A stretch of 64,000 nucleotides of DNA from Enterococcus raffinosus (GCF_001886185.1 NZ_JXLA01000017.1:27771-91770), one strand, 5' to 3'; shown: positions 41,086 to 50,977, counted from the first letter of the stretch. Numbers and translations: made by a program. Notes: generated by a model from the sequence alone, not told the origin.

Positions 41086-43761
41086 TTATTCCACATACAA
41101 GGTCACGAATTTTGCGTGCCCGATGCTTTCAAGCTCTATTGTATCATTATTTATTGGCAGCGGTTCCTTTGTTTTTTCTTTCAAGTCAACTTTTTCAGCC
41201 ACTTTGATCGTTTGATTGAATTTGATTGTTGCGTGTCCGTCTTTTTCCAAGAGTCCATTATAAAGACGTAAGATATAACCTGGACGGTTCTCAGCTTTTT
41301 TCAAGATGCTCAAAGTCAAATTTCCCTCAATTTCTAAGAGACTAAAGGTTGCCGGCAGCGTTTGCTCCACATCGCCTAAAGTGAAAATCAAACGAGAATT
41401 TAAAAACTCCGCATATTGATAGACTTCAATCGGCGTCACGGCTTGTTTTGCCAGTTGCTCGACATTTGCTTGGTCAAAGCTTTCCGCAAAATAAGCAGCC
41501 GAAAATTCAAAGCTCAATGTTTTATGAAGTTGCGCATCGGGGGTAGCGATCACGGTTTCGCCAGAAGCACGACCGGGACGATACATCAGATTTTCTTTCC
41601 CCATAAAACCATAGGTTCGGAAAATCGTTAAACGAATCGTATCGAATTGTTCGCCGATAATTTCATATTCCCGCACGCCTTTTGGCATGACAGCAACGCC
41701 GCGACTGTCATCGAATAATCCCACGAAGGACTGACAAGTTTCAATAGCAATCGGTTGTTCATTCCATTGTTCTTTGTTAGCTTCCCATAAGGCCATTTCT
41801 TTTTCAAAAATGACCGGACGCTCCAAGGTACCAAATTGCTGATCAGCGATCGAGAATTTTGACGCGATGCCGGTATCAAACAAGACACAAACACGATGAC
41901 TATCTACCATTTGATTTTCTACAGTCAATTTGAAATCTAGCAATGGTGATTGTTTCTTCATTGACAGCTCAAGTGTGATTGGTAATTTTTCCGAGACCTT
42001 CTGCTCAGCACGTTCAGTTAAATCTTTCGGAACCTTCAGTAAGTATTCTAAACGGATCGTCTGATAAATATCCGATTGTTGAATCGTGACTTTAGGTTCA
42101 AAATCTGTTGACGAGATAATAAAATCCTTCGCTGGCGGAGAGTAGTTGAAGGAATCGCCATCGTCTCCATTCTCTTCGATTATCCCTTGATTTCTGTATA
42201 AAACATTGCTGGCTTTGTCTAAAATATCTAAAGAACCGTTTTTATTCACAGTAATTTGATAATGATCATTTTCAATCGTGTGATTCGTATTTTCTCGTAG
42301 TGGTGCATGACTATTTCCTGAGAGATCAACCGTTAACTGTGTATACCCCATGCTTGGTACGTCTGTTGTTTCAATCACGATTTTTGCTTTATAAACTTTT
42401 TCAGGTAAATAGATTTCCTTAGTTGTATTCAAAACATTCCCTTGGTTCAAGACATACTCCGTTTGGTCAACCAACTCTAAAATGGTATAAGGCAACGAAT
42501 TGCCTGCTTGATCAAGAATAGCAAAATCTTTTTGCGGCAAGTAAACTTCCGCTTCGATCACACCATCACGTGCTTTGTCGCAGGTATTGAACAGGGTGAA
42601 GGTAATTTCCTGCGCCTGTGGATTATTGATCGCCGTTGAAATTTGACGCAACGTCAGTTCTACAAGATTCATAGAGATATCTCGTGCCTGCTTGTAACGC
42701 ATATAGACATCCTCATTGGTTGTATCAGAAACACAGGAACCAATCGAATCATGTGCGGCATTTTCAAACATTAATTTCCAGATTTCCTTGACTGTTTCAA
42801 CTGGATACTCAAATCCCAATTGCATCGCCATCGTTAGAACAGGCTCCATTACATTCACCAAATAGTGTTGAATCTTCGTGTTCATCGCTTTCAAATCAGA
42901 GCGCGAGGAGAAGATCGTCTTGTGAATCCGCATCAGTTTTCCATTAATCAATTCTCCTGCGATTTCTTCTAATTCTGGATGCCGTTCTTTAACCGCTGCG
43001 ATATAGTTTTCAATCGTTGAAAATTGCAGTTCATATTCACCTTGATACAATTCGTTCATTTGCTCAACCAATTTCGGCAAATTCTCTCTTACAGGTGCTT
43101 GATCAAATCCATTTGGAAAATAGACTTGATCGGTCGAACTGCGACCCCAAGTCGTCTTAAAGGGTTCTTGATGTAAAAATTCTGCTAAATCCGCTTCACG
43201 TTCAGGAATCGCGCCACCAATATAATAACCACTAGGGATTTGATAAACATTGACTACCGATCCATCCTCTCCACGCCATTTATATTCTGTATGAGTCACT
43301 TCATCATCGCTTACTCCGCGCCAAAACATCGTATCACTGATACCAAATTCATGATAAATTTGAGGCATACTAGCTGCTTGACCAAAAGAATCAGGAACGT
43401 AGCCAACATTCATGTAACCACCAAATGCTTCACAAATCTTCATCCCATACAACATATTTCGGACAATACTTTCTCCTGAAATCACAAGCTGATCTGTTTG
43501 AGTATACCACGGACCGATAATCAGCTTTCCTTGCTTGACAAGCGCTTCGATCCTTTTCCGATCCTGTGGACGCCATTTCAAATAATCATCTAACAAAGAA
43601 GCCTGCCCATCTAAAATGAAGCTCTCGTATGGATTATCTTTTTCTAGCTGGTCCAGGACCTTCTTCAAATCATGCATTAAATAGATTTTCGATCGGCTAG
43701 TAGTAAAATACCATTCCCGATCCCAGTGACTATGCGGTACCACGTGTACTGTTTTTTTCAT
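41086..43761 (-). CDS. mngB: GH38 alpha-mannosidase
   Basis: 891 aa from ATG 43761 (GAGAGG upstream). The GH38 N-terminal motif HSHWDREWYF provides zinc ligands, and the nucleophile Asp lies in VPDSFGQAASMP. A helical middle domain and large beta C-terminal domains follow. There is no signal peptide, so it acts inside the cell on imported, probably phosphorylated, mannosides. In E. coli MngB cleaves 2-O-(6-phospho-mannosyl)-glycerate imported by the PTS protein MngA. The PTS genes directly upstream make an equivalent pathway likely, though other alpha-mannosides are possible. Confidence 0.9.
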   Translation of the reverse strand: MKKTVHVVPHSHWDREWYFTTSRSKIYLMHDLKKVLDQLEKDNPYESFILDGQASLLDDYLKWRPQDRKRIEALVKQGKLIIGPWYTQTDQLVISGESIVRNMLYGMKICEAFGGYMNVGYVPDSFGQAASMPQIYHEFGISDTMFWRGVSDDEVTHTEYKWRGEDGSVVNVYQIPSGYYIGGAIPEREADLAEFLHQEPFKTTWGRSSTDQVYFPNGFDQAPVRENLPKLVEQMNELYQGEYELQFSTIENYIAAVKERHPELEEIAGELINGKLMRIHKTIFSSRSDLKAMNTKIQHYLVNVMEPVLTMAMQLGFEYPVETVKEIWKLMFENAAHDSIGSCVSDTTNEDVYMRYKQARDISMNLVELTLRQISTAINNPQAQEITFTLFNTCDKARDGVIEAEVYLPQKDFAILDQAGNSLPYTILELVDQTEYVLNQGNVLNTTKEIYLPEKVYKAKIVIETTDVPSMGYTQLTVDLSGNSHAPLRENTNHTIENDHYQITVNKNGSLDILDKASNVLYRNQGIIEENGDDGDSFNYSPPAKDFIISSTDFEPKVTIQQSDIYQTIRLEYLLKVPKDLTERAEQKVSEKLPITLELSMKKQSPLLDFKLTVENQMVDSHRVCVLFDTGIASKFSIADQQFGTLERPVIFEKEMALWEANKEQWNEQPIAIETCQSFVGLFDDSRGVAVMPKGVREYEIIGEQFDTIRLTIFRTYGFMGKENLMYRPGRASGETVIATPDAQLHKTLSFEFSAAYFAESFDQANVEQLAKQAVTPIEVYQYAEFLNSRLIFTLGDVEQTLPATFSLLEIEGNLTLSILKKAENRPGYILRLYNGLLEKDGHATIKFNQTIKVAEKVDLKEKTKEPLPINNDTIELESIGHAKFVTLYVE

Positions 43762-43788
43762 GCAAACGTTCCTCTCATTTAGTAAAAC

Positions 43789-43819
43789 AGGCACTCAACG
43801 ATTTTCATCGCCAGTGCCT
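43789..43819 (-). terminator. Terminator-like hairpin inside the mannosidase operon
   Basis: AGGCACT (43789-43795) pairs with AGTGCCT (43813-43819), and an inner CGAT/ATCG stem lies at 43799-43802 and 43807-43810. On the minus strand it is followed by GTTTTACT. It lies between the EIIC and mannosidase genes and could lower or regulate downstream expression. Confidence 0.55.
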
Positions 43820-43838
43820 ATTAATTTTTACACTCTTA

Positions 43839-44942
43839 TTAATTCTCAAAGCTCACATCAATGTCATCCAATTCAATTTCTTCTGTTTTGTCTTCTTGTT
43901 TGTTGAAATTGACAAACAATGGAGCCACAAAGCCGATAAAGGCAGCTCCGATAAATAAACCTAGTAAGTAAGCCCAACCATTCCCAACAGTGAAGAAGCC
44001 ATAAATCCCTCCAACAGGCGGCATTTTAGCGTACATTCCAAAAGCGATACCTAGGCCTGATGCGATTGCACCACCCAACATGTTAATTGGGACTAGTTTT
44101 AAGGGGTTTACCAATGTGAAGGGAATCGCCCCTTCTGTGATTCCAATAAAGCCCATTACAAAGTTGTTGCGTCCAGCATCCAATAACTCCTTGTTGAAAC
44201 GTTTCTTATGAAACACAGTCGCCAATGCATAACCAAATGGCACCGCACAGATTGCTACATTCACAATAATTGCAGGTAGGTAGACTCCTTCAGCCAATAG
44301 GACATTTCCTGCCATCCAAGCGGCTTTATTCACTGGTCCGCCTAAGTCAGAGCCGATCATCGCTCCCATAATCATAGCAAGCAAAATCTTATTGACATCA
44401 TTTTCAATCATGTTGCGGATCCAATCAACAAGACTCGTATTGATCCACGCTAACGGTTCGGAAAGTAAGGCGCCCATTACGATCGCCACCGATAATGTTG
44501 CGATTAACGGTAAAATAACTAGTGGCATAACACCAGAAAATGACTCCGGCAATTTGATTTTTTCTTTCGACCATTTCACTAAATACCCTGCCAAGAATCC
44601 GGCGATCACGGCACCCAAAAATCCGGCATTTGTATTTGAAGCAACGGCTCCACCGATAAACCCTGCTCCTAAAGCAGCCTTGTCACCAATTGAATAAGCA
44701 ATAAATCCAGCAAGTACCGTATTAATCAAGCCGATACCGGTCCAACCGACCTGCTCAATCAGATAAAGTGCATGTTTGAATCCCTCCGCTTCCGCATAGG
44801 GATCTAAACTGGTTATTCCCATACCGAGCGCGATCATTTTCGGGATCGCGACGACAAGAGAGGCACCAATAATCAACGGCAGTACAAAACTGATCCCACT
44901 CATTAAGTGGCCTTTTAAATCTGCTAGAACTTTCTTCATCAT
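43839..44942 (-). CDS. PTS fructose-family EIIC component
   Basis: About 367 aa, with about 8-10 membrane segments (HLMSGISFVLPLIIGASLVV at the start, AGFLAGYLVKW, GSDLGGPVNKAAW, FTLVNPLKLVPINMLGG). It forms the membrane channel for the mannoside PTS with separate EIIB and EIIA genes upstream. Two adjacent ATG codons (44942 and 44939) follow AAAGGAG; either could be used. A longer frame back to 45032 overlaps the EIIB gene and is rejected. The gene order EIIA-EIIB-EIIC-mannosidase-kinase is compact. Confidence 0.92.
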   Translation of the reverse strand: MMKKVLADLKGHLMSGISFVLPLIIGASLVVAIPKMIALGMGITSLDPYAEAEGFKHALYLIEQVGWTGIGLINTVLAGFIAYSIGDKAALGAGFIGGAVASNTNAGFLGAVIAGFLAGYLVKWSKEKIKLPESFSGVMPLVILPLIATLSVAIVMGALLSEPLAWINTSLVDWIRNMIENDVNKILLAMIMGAMIGSDLGGPVNKAAWMAGNVLLAEGVYLPAIIVNVAICAVPFGYALATVFHKKRFNKELLDAGRNNFVMGFIGITEGAIPFTLVNPLKLVPINMLGGAIASGLGIAFGMYAKMPPVGGIYGFFTVGNGWAYLLGLFIGAAFIGFVAPLFVNFNKQEDKTEEIELDDIDVSFEN

Positions 44943-44962
44943 TCCTGCTCCTTTTCTTTCAT

Positions 44963-45286
44963 TTAATTTGCCTGTCTTTGCTGAACAGCAGCGATACACT
45001 TCTTCAAAACAGCTTCTGGTGCTTTGATACAAGTATTGATATTCACTCGAAGCTGTGGCTTTCCTTCAAAGCGTTCCAAACCAACCACTTTTTGATCCGT
45101 TGCCAACAGCAGAAAATCGGCTTCTTTGGCTTCTGCTGCAGTTATTTCATTAACTTGGCCTAATGATCCTTGTTGTTCGATTTTGACATCATAGCCCAGT
45201 TTAGCTCCAGCCTTTTCTAATGCTTTTGCCGCCATTGGCGTATGCGCTAACCCTGCTGGACATGCGGAAATTCCTACTATTTTCAT
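44963..45286 (-). CDS. PTS fructose-family EIIB component
   Basis: 107 aa, one EIIB domain. The phospho-cysteine is C9 in GISACPAGLAHTPMAA. The start codon overlaps the EIIA stop (ATGA), so translation is coupled. It carries phosphate from EIIA to the sugar bound by EIIC. Confidence 0.93.
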   Translation of the reverse strand: MKIVGISACPAGLAHTPMAAKALEKAGAKLGYDVKIEQQGSLGQVNEITAAEAKEADFLLLATDQKVVGLERFEGKPQLRVNINTCIKAPEAVLKKCIAAVQQRQAN

Positions 45287-45744
45287 CTGATTCTCTCTCC
45301 AATCATTTCTTTTTTTATCAATTCAACTAATTGTGTTTTATCTTCTGATTGTTGAACTTGTTGAATAAATTCTGCTTCTAACAAAGCCGTTGCTAAGCGA
45401 CTCAGCATTTCTAAATGAACAGTACCTTCGTCTTCTTTGGGAACCATCAAAGCAAAAACATTTTTTACTGCAGAATCATCGAAGGTTTCCCATTCAATCT
45501 CATGCTTTAAACGAATGAACAAGACAGTCGGTGTCAAAACAGTATCGGCTTTCGCATGAGGAATAGCAAAGCCCTCCTGCAGTCCGGTGGAATATTCTTC
45601 TTCCCTTTCATTGAAGGCTCTGCGCGTTTCATCCACATTTGTCACATACCCTGATTCATAGGCATAGCTCGCAATGACTTCAAATAGCTCCTCTTTCGAA
45701 GCAACCGTTACATCTAAAAGGATATTTGTTTCTTTAAAGTTCAT
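45283..45744 (-). CDS. PTS fructose-family EIIA component
   Basis: 153 aa, EIIA type 2 domain with the active His H63 in GFAIPHAKADTV. AAAGGAG precedes the ATG. It is the first gene of the mannoside operon, divergent from the PRD regulator, which itself carries an EIIA-like domain, so the two can be linked through phosphorylation state. Confidence 0.93.
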   Translation of the reverse strand: MNFKETNILLDVTVASKEELFEVIASYAYESGYVTNVDETRRAFNEREEEYSTGLQEGFAIPHAKADTVLTPTVLFIRLKHEIEWETFDDSAVKNVFALMVPKEDEGTVHLEMLSRLATALLEAEFIQQVQQSEDKTQLVELIKKEMIGERIR

Positions 45745-46112
45745 ATCGGCAGCTCCTTTCTAATAGTTTTTTTGCCTTTATATGTTGATTCGTAAAACGG
45801 CTTCTCACATTTCTAGAAACGGTTTGCTCATTCATAATGAAATAAACTTATAGGAAAGTCCAATCGATCTTCGTTTCCCTTATCATTTCGAAACTGTTGA
45901 AGCAGTAGCAACACTGGTATCGCTTTACACCTTTAATTTACGAGGTTTAACCTTTTGTGTAAACACTTCCAATTTCCAATTAATTTGGCAATCGTTAGTA
46001 AAGCGTTTTCCAAATAGATTGCCATTGGTTTTGGAAAAAAGCAGGACTGCTGAACGATTTCATTCTTTTCTTCAATATTGTATGATGAGGACAAGTACCG
46101 GAGGTGAACCAA
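45745..46112. promoter_or_regulatory. Divergent promoter region of the mannoside PTS operon
   Basis: 368 bp with no gene. A 10-bp palindrome TTTCTAGAAA lies at 45810-45819. A weak TATAAA occurs before the EIIA gene on the minus strand without a good -35, as often seen for PRD-activator-dependent promoters. No confident cre site was found. Confidence 0.4.
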
Positions 46113-48047
46113 GTGTCTAAGCTTGCTTATCAACGATTAGATGACCTATTAGAACTATTAGCTAAACAGACGACGCCAATACCAATGAAGGAGTTGGCCA
46201 ATAGCTTTGCTATTTCCGAACGGACAATACGGACAGACATTGCCAATCTAAACGATTTATTAAGCAATGTAGGAGCCTCAATTACCTTGGTTCGGGGACA
46301 AGGGTATTTGCTGTCGATTCATTCTAAAGAGCAATTCGATGAATGGTGGTCGGAAAGCATGTCTTCTTCAGTTACTCACCTAACAACGAGCGAAGAACGA
46401 CAAGCCTACTTGCTTTTCCTTCTATTTAAGAATGAAAACCCTTTATCGTTAGATGATTTTTTGGATCAACTATTTGTTAGTAAAAATACGTTTTATTCTT
46501 ATCTAAAAACAGCTCGTGATCATTTAATGTCTTATCAATTAAAAATCATCAACCGTCCAAACATTGGCTTTGAAGTTTTAGGTAATGAGTTCGCAAAACG
46601 ACAGGCCATTAGTGATCTATTAATCGAAAAAGATTTGCAGGAGTATTTAGTTGGCTTTACTGAGATGGAATTGTCCCTCTTTGATAACATCGATCTAGGG
46701 CTTTTACAAAAATTGGAGCTTAAACATCTCGCACCTTTGGAATTACTCGATTCAGATTATTATCATAAGAATATTCTCTCCCATTTTGCTTTAGCAATCA
46801 GCCGCTTTCTAGCTGGTCATGAAATGAGTGAATTTCCTTTACGAGTGCCGATCTTAAAACAACAGGCTCAAAATGTATTGACGCATTTTTTAGCTGAGAT
46901 CGATCAGGCATTTGATATACAATTGACCAATGGTGAAAAAAATTATTTTACTTACTATTTGGCTTTAAATGCTCCACGGTTAGTCGAGACAGCAGCAACG
47001 AACAACTCTTCTATCAAGACGGCTCAATCGATCGTTGACGAACTATTACGTGCGATTAAGCGAACCTCAAATTTTGACTGGATTGAAGATAAAACATTGA
47101 TTGAGGATCTGACCTCGCATATCGAAGGCTTCATTAATATGAACTTAATGAACGCTCGTCGCAGCAATCCATTGCTGACGACTATAAAAAAATCCTTTCC
47201 CCAGGCATATGATCTGTGTCTAACACATTTAGAAATAGTTGGAAAAAAGCATGGATTGTATTTCTCTCAAGATGAGGTCGGATACATCGCCTTGCATATC
47301 GCGGGGGCAATGGAAAGAAATTCTATCAGTGATCATCGAAAATATCGCGTGATCTTGGTCTGTGGAACCGGTCGTGCCATGAGTCGTATCATCGAAGCGA
47401 AGATCAATAAATACTATCAGGAAACTATCGAAGTGGTTGAACGGCTTTCTTATGTAGAGCTGCAACAGCAGGATCTCACCACTATTGATTTTGTGATTAC
47501 AACGGTGCTGTTAGAACAATTGAGTATCCCTCATGTTTATATCAATATGGCAAAATTAGACAAAGAAATTGTAAAAATCGAGCACTTCCTATCGCGTTTC
47601 ACCGAAGCAAATGACGAAATTTATTCCTTATTTCATGAGGATTTTTATCTTCATGAAGACGTGGAAAATAAAGAACAGTTGCTTGAACGAATGACCTTGC
47701 AACTGTTCCAAAAGGATTTTGTCCCTGAAAACTTTCTTGACAGCATTATGAAACGAGAAGCAATCAATCAAACCAATATCAATGAGTGGTTGGCGATTCC
47801 TCACCCTATGTCGCTATTGGCAAATCAATCTGCCGTATCCGTAGCCATCCTTCCTAATGGTGTGGATTGGGGCAACGGTGATTTAGTCAAGTTTGTCTTT
47901 CTATTTGCTATTACCAAAGAAGATTACGAAGACACAGAGGAAATCTACAGTCTTTTATTGGAATTGATGGAACGTGAGGATATTCAACAAGCCCTTCTGC
48001 AGCAAAGCGATTACCATCATTTTTTGACCTACATCAAGCAACTATAA
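46113..48047 (+). CDS. PRD-containing transcriptional activator with EIIB- and EIIA-like domains
   Basis: 644 aa (LicR/MtlR type). Two N-terminal helix-turn-helix domains (PMKELANSFAISERTIRTDI; then LDDFLDQLFVSKNTFYSYLK) precede two PTS regulation domains (about 195-395, with conserved His in HFALAISRFLAGHE and HIAGAMERN). Then come an EIIB-like domain (LVCGTGRAMSRII) and an EIIA domain (about 500-644, with His in AIPHPMS). Start GTG 46113 was chosen because GGAGG lies 8 nt upstream; the GTG at 46104 overlaps that site. It is divergent from the mannoside PTS operon and very probably activates it, with activity set by PTS phosphorylation. Confidence 0.93.
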   Translation: MSKLAYQRLDDLLELLAKQTTPIPMKELANSFAISERTIRTDIANLNDLLSNVGASITLVRGQGYLLSIHSKEQFDEWWSESMSSSVTHLTTSEERQAYLLFLLFKNENPLSLDDFLDQLFVSKNTFYSYLKTARDHLMSYQLKIINRPNIGFEVLGNEFAKRQAISDLLIEKDLQEYLVGFTEMELSLFDNIDLGLLQKLELKHLAPLELLDSDYYHKNILSHFALAISRFLAGHEMSEFPLRVPILKQQAQNVLTHFLAEIDQAFDIQLTNGEKNYFTYYLALNAPRLVETAATNNSSIKTAQSIVDELLRAIKRTSNFDWIEDKTLIEDLTSHIEGFINMNLMNARRSNPLLTTIKKSFPQAYDLCLTHLEIVGKKHGLYFSQDEVGYIALHIAGAMERNSISDHRKYRVILVCGTGRAMSRIIEAKINKYYQETIEVVERLSYVELQQQDLTTIDFVITTVLLEQLSIPHVYINMAKLDKEIVKIEHFLSRFTEANDEIYSLFHEDFYLHEDVENKEQLLERMTLQLFQKDFVPENFLDSIMKREAINQTNINEWLAIPHPMSLLANQSAVSVAILPNGVDWGNGDLVKFVFLFAITKEDYEDTEEIYSLLLELMEREDIQQALLQQSDYHHFLTYIKQL

Positions 48048-48371
48048 AGAGTGGAGAGACAAATTTTTGTTCTTCTTCTCTCTTTTTTTGCTGCCTCTTT
48101 TATCAATGATCCACAGAAGTATTATGGATAAAACAGCGTTAAGTTGAGAAGTTCTTTAATAGCAATGATTTTGATAAAACTGAAATTCCCTCATAATAAA
48201 TTCCTTCGTCCGAAAAGTTCTCCTCCTTTCATTCTTTAAATTTCCCAATATACTTAAAAGATTGAGCCAAAATAGGACATAAGTCTGATAGCAATCGATC
48301 CTTCGACTGCTATACTTAAGAAAAGGGCATAAAACGTTCACTCTGTTTAGCAGGAGGAAGGAGGAAAATAA
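48048..48371. other. Intergenic region after the PRD regulator
   Basis: 324 bp. A weak terminator for the regulator is likely at about 48053-48095 (GGAGAGA with TCTCTC, then TTTTTTT). A TATACT near 48310 may be the -10 for the membrane protein gene. A minus-strand 61-codon frame here (48156-48341) has no ribosome binding site and is not accepted. Confidence 0.4.
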
Positions 48372-48938
48372 ATGAAAGAGTCGAATAAAAAGGGAAGTTG
48401 GGGTAGGAAGCTTTTCTGGATTTTATTCTTTTTAGTATTTGGGATAACAGCGGTTACAAACTTAGCGATTGATCATCAGTTTACCTGGTTTCGTATCGTA
48501 GGGAGCAGTTTGATTTTTGCGGGGATGCTATTGGATGCTTTGTTTTTTAGTAAGAATGCGCGGGTGATTCATTCCGTTTCAATCTTCACTGTGCTAGTCG
48601 TTCCTTATTTCATGGTGCTGGAACGAACCGTAAATACTTATTTTTTGGATGCGCCGATTTACTGGCTACGGCCGATAGGCTTACCTATCGCGTTGACTTG
48701 GATCGCATATTTCTGGATTAACATTGGCATTCGAAAACTGTTGCATTGGAATATGGGCTCTTGCTTAGGAATTGCGTCTTTATTAGCGATTCCAGCAGTC
48801 GTTGTAACCAACTTGGTTGCTAACCAAACCAATGTATATTCTATTATTGAGATGAGCTTTGTAACGATCGTCACGCTTCTGGGTTGTGGCGCATTGGGAT
48901 TGATCGCTGGGCTCTTCATGAGAAAACGAACTCGTTAA
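48372..48938 (+). CDS. Membrane protein of unknown function
   Basis: 188 aa with about six membrane helices, beginning LFWILFFLVFGITAVTNLAI and ending in a basic tail (MRKRTR). No conserved catalytic motif was recognised. Two AGGAGG-like sites stand before the ATG. It is a single gene with a strong terminator. A role in the envelope is likely but nothing more specific can be said. Confidence 0.75.
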   Translation: MKESNKKGSWGRKLFWILFFLVFGITAVTNLAIDHQFTWFRIVGSSLIFAGMLLDALFFSKNARVIHSVSIFTVLVVPYFMVLERTVNTYFLDAPIYWLRPIGLPIALTWIAYFWINIGIRKLLHWNMGSCLGIASLLAIPAVVVTNLVANQTNVYSIIEMSFVTIVTLLGCGALGLIAGLFMRKRTR

Positions 48939-48975
48939 AAAGACATCCGGCTTTTGTTGAAAGCTGGATGTCTTT
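48939..48975. terminator. Convergent terminator after the membrane protein gene
   Basis: A 16-bp stem with one G-T pair (48939-48954 with 48960-48975), AAAGACATCC at one end and GGATGTCTTT at the other. It lies between convergent genes and can serve both. Confidence 0.87.
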
Positions 48976-48986
48976 ATTTGTCTATT

Positions 48987-50216
48987 TTAAAGGTAATGCT
49001 CCTTGATTGCTTCGGCTGCGGCCTCCGCCCCGTTTACTTCTTGCATTAATCGTTTCATCTCTTGGGCTTTCGCCTGCGTCTCAGGGGTACGAATGTGTCT
49101 AATCGCTTGCTCCAGTGCTTGAGCTGAAAGGTTATTTGGACTGACTGCTGCGGCATTGCCGAATCTTTCGCAATAAGCGACATTGACCTCCTGTTCGTAT
49201 TGCAGCCCGATTCCTATAAACGGTTTGCCTGAAGAGCAAGCGGTTTGGACCGTGCCTTCACCACCATGGATCACTGAAAAATCAACTAATTCAGAAACAC
49301 CAAGCGCCGGCAGCCAGTCAAATACATGGACATTACTTGGCGCAGCCTGCTCCTGTATATAGCTTTTAATGGGGGCGATCACCTCAAAATCGGTTTGTTC
49401 GAAATAACTTAAAAGCTTTTCAGCCAGTGATTGATTGCCTGAACTGCCCATGGCGAAATACACCACTGATCGGTTGCTTTCACGTGCCCGCTCTATTACT
49501 TGAAGAACCTCCGTTGGCATCGTATAGGGTAATCGAGCAAAAATCGGTCCCACCGATTGGTAATTATCGGGGAACGTTACTTCTGTCGTAAAAGCTGGAT
49601 GGGTGGTGATCAAGTTCAAATCCCCATCCAGCAGATCCAACGTATACTTAGGCAGCGGAAGATTGTAGCTTCGTGCTGCTTTTTTGAATGCTCTTGGTTT
49701 CCAAGTTAGCTGTTTCGCCACTTTGAGAAAGACGTGCCACAATGCAGTTGCTGGGAGATACGCCTTATTTAGTTGGCTTGGAATGATACATTCCTTTTCA
49801 TGATCAAAGTGCGGGCGAGACATCGCGATTGGTTTGACATACACCAACGGAATCTTGCTGATACGTGCAGATAAGAACATCGTCACATTACTGCCAGTCA
49901 CAATGACACGAGGAGCGAGCTGCTTCAACAACCCTAGTTCGTTTTCTACTCGTTCCGCAACGATTTCGCTGGTAAATGGATTTTTCAAACTTTTTCCTTG
50001 ATCAAATTGTAAGATCGCCTTCTCCTGCTGAATTGTCAGCGTCGGCTGCATTAACGTAACATCAAAGTTCTCTTCTTTAATCAATTCTAAATAGGTCTTA
50101 GAGAATCCGCAAAAAACGCAGTGGTACTCCTGGCGTAAAACCTTCGCAATCTCAATCATGCGTGTCGTTTCTGCCAAGTTGAATGTTGCTGGCGCAAAAA
50201 GAATGGTTTTCATCAT
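48987..50216 (-). CDS. GT1-like glycosyltransferase (MGT/UGT type)
   Basis: 409 aa, GT-B fold. The C-terminal nucleotide-sugar site reads VIHGGEGTVQTACSSGKP, then GIGLQYEQEVN, which matches the UDP-glucuronosyl/MGT signature. The N-terminal half has the acceptor domain (APATFNLAETTRMIEIAKVL). Such enzymes glycosylate lipids, natural products or drugs; the acceptor here is unknown. It follows the racemase gene by 9 nt and is probably co-transcribed. There are two candidate ATG codons at the start. Confidence 0.82.
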   Translation of the reverse strand: MMKTILFAPATFNLAETTRMIEIAKVLRQEYHCVFCGFSKTYLELIKEENFDVTLMQPTLTIQQEKAILQFDQGKSLKNPFTSEIVAERVENELGLLKQLAPRVIVTGSNVTMFLSARISKIPLVYVKPIAMSRPHFDHEKECIIPSQLNKAYLPATALWHVFLKVAKQLTWKPRAFKKAARSYNLPLPKYTLDLLDGDLNLITTHPAFTTEVTFPDNYQSVGPIFARLPYTMPTEVLQVIERARESNRSVVYFAMGSSGNQSLAEKLLSYFEQTDFEVIAPIKSYIQEQAAPSNVHVFDWLPALGVSELVDFSVIHGGEGTVQTACSSGKPFIGIGLQYEQEVNVAYCERFGNAAAVSPNNLSAQALEQAIRHIRTPETQAKAQEMKRLMQEVNGAEAAAEAIKEHYL

Positions 50217-50225
50217 GGGCCTCAG

Positions 50226-50918
50226 CTATTCTTCCAAGGCTTGTTCAACAGCCTTTTGCGAATGAATTTCCGTCGTATCAAAAACAGGGATCGTGACATC
50301 TTTTTGCTGAATCAACAGACCAATTTCGGTACAGCCTAAAATGACCCCCTCTACACCTGCGGCAATAGCCTCCTGAATGACTGCGATGAATCTTTCTTTA
50401 GACGCTTCTAAAATTTTACCATGACACAATTCATCAAAAATAATCTGATTCACTGTCTCGATGTCTTGCTCGTTGGGAATCCAGACATCGATCCCGCTAT
50501 CAATGATCCTTTGCTTATAGAATTCTTGTGTCATCGTATATTTGGTCCCTAGAAGCGCGACTTTTTTAATTCTATTGGCCTGTAATTCCGCGATCGTCGC
50601 ATCAGCAATATGCAGAATCGGAATAGCTATATGACCTGCGATCTGTGGTGCGACTTTGTGCATGGTATTGGTGCAAATCAATAGAAAATCAGCCCCCGCC
50701 TGCTCTAGCTGCTGCGCCTCTTTTCCAAGAAGCTCTCCGCTTTTTTCCCATTCATTTCTCACCTGACATTGCTCGATCTCTTCAAAGTCTACACTTGCCA
50801 ACTTGATTTTGGCTGAATGCAGCCCGCCTAATGTCTGATTCATCAATTCATTGATCCGCGTATAGTAGGTCACTGTACTTTCCCAGCTCATGCCGCCTAA
50901 TAGTCCGATTGTTTTCAT
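50226..50918 (-). CDS. Aspartate/glutamate racemase family protein
   Basis: 230 aa, PLP-independent racemase. The two catalytic cysteines are C82 in LICTNTMHK and C196 in ILGCTEIGLL, and the N-terminal GLLGGMSWESTVTYY is typical of the YgeA/aspartate racemase branch rather than MurI. It would interconvert L- and D-forms of an acidic amino acid. AGAGGTGG precedes the ATG. The neighbouring glycosyltransferase does not clarify the pathway. Confidence 0.9.
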   Translation of the reverse strand: MKTIGLLGGMSWESTVTYYTRINELMNQTLGGLHSAKIKLASVDFEEIEQCQVRNEWEKSGELLGKEAQQLEQAGADFLLICTNTMHKVAPQIAGHIAIPILHIADATIAELQANRIKKVALLGTKYTMTQEFYKQRIIDSGIDVWIPNEQDIETVNQIIFDELCHGKILEASKERFIAVIQEAIAAGVEGVILGCTEIGLLIQQKDVTIPVFDTTEIHSQKAVEQALEE

Positions 50919-50977
50919 CCGTCCACCTCTTCTTGCTTCGTTATTTCTCCATTATAGCAAGGAACAACGTGGAAATC

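Noticed and set aside
48156..48341. Minus-strand 61-codon frame upstream of the membrane protein gene
   Set aside because: No ribosome binding site, unusual composition, and it lies in the promoter region of the divergent gene.
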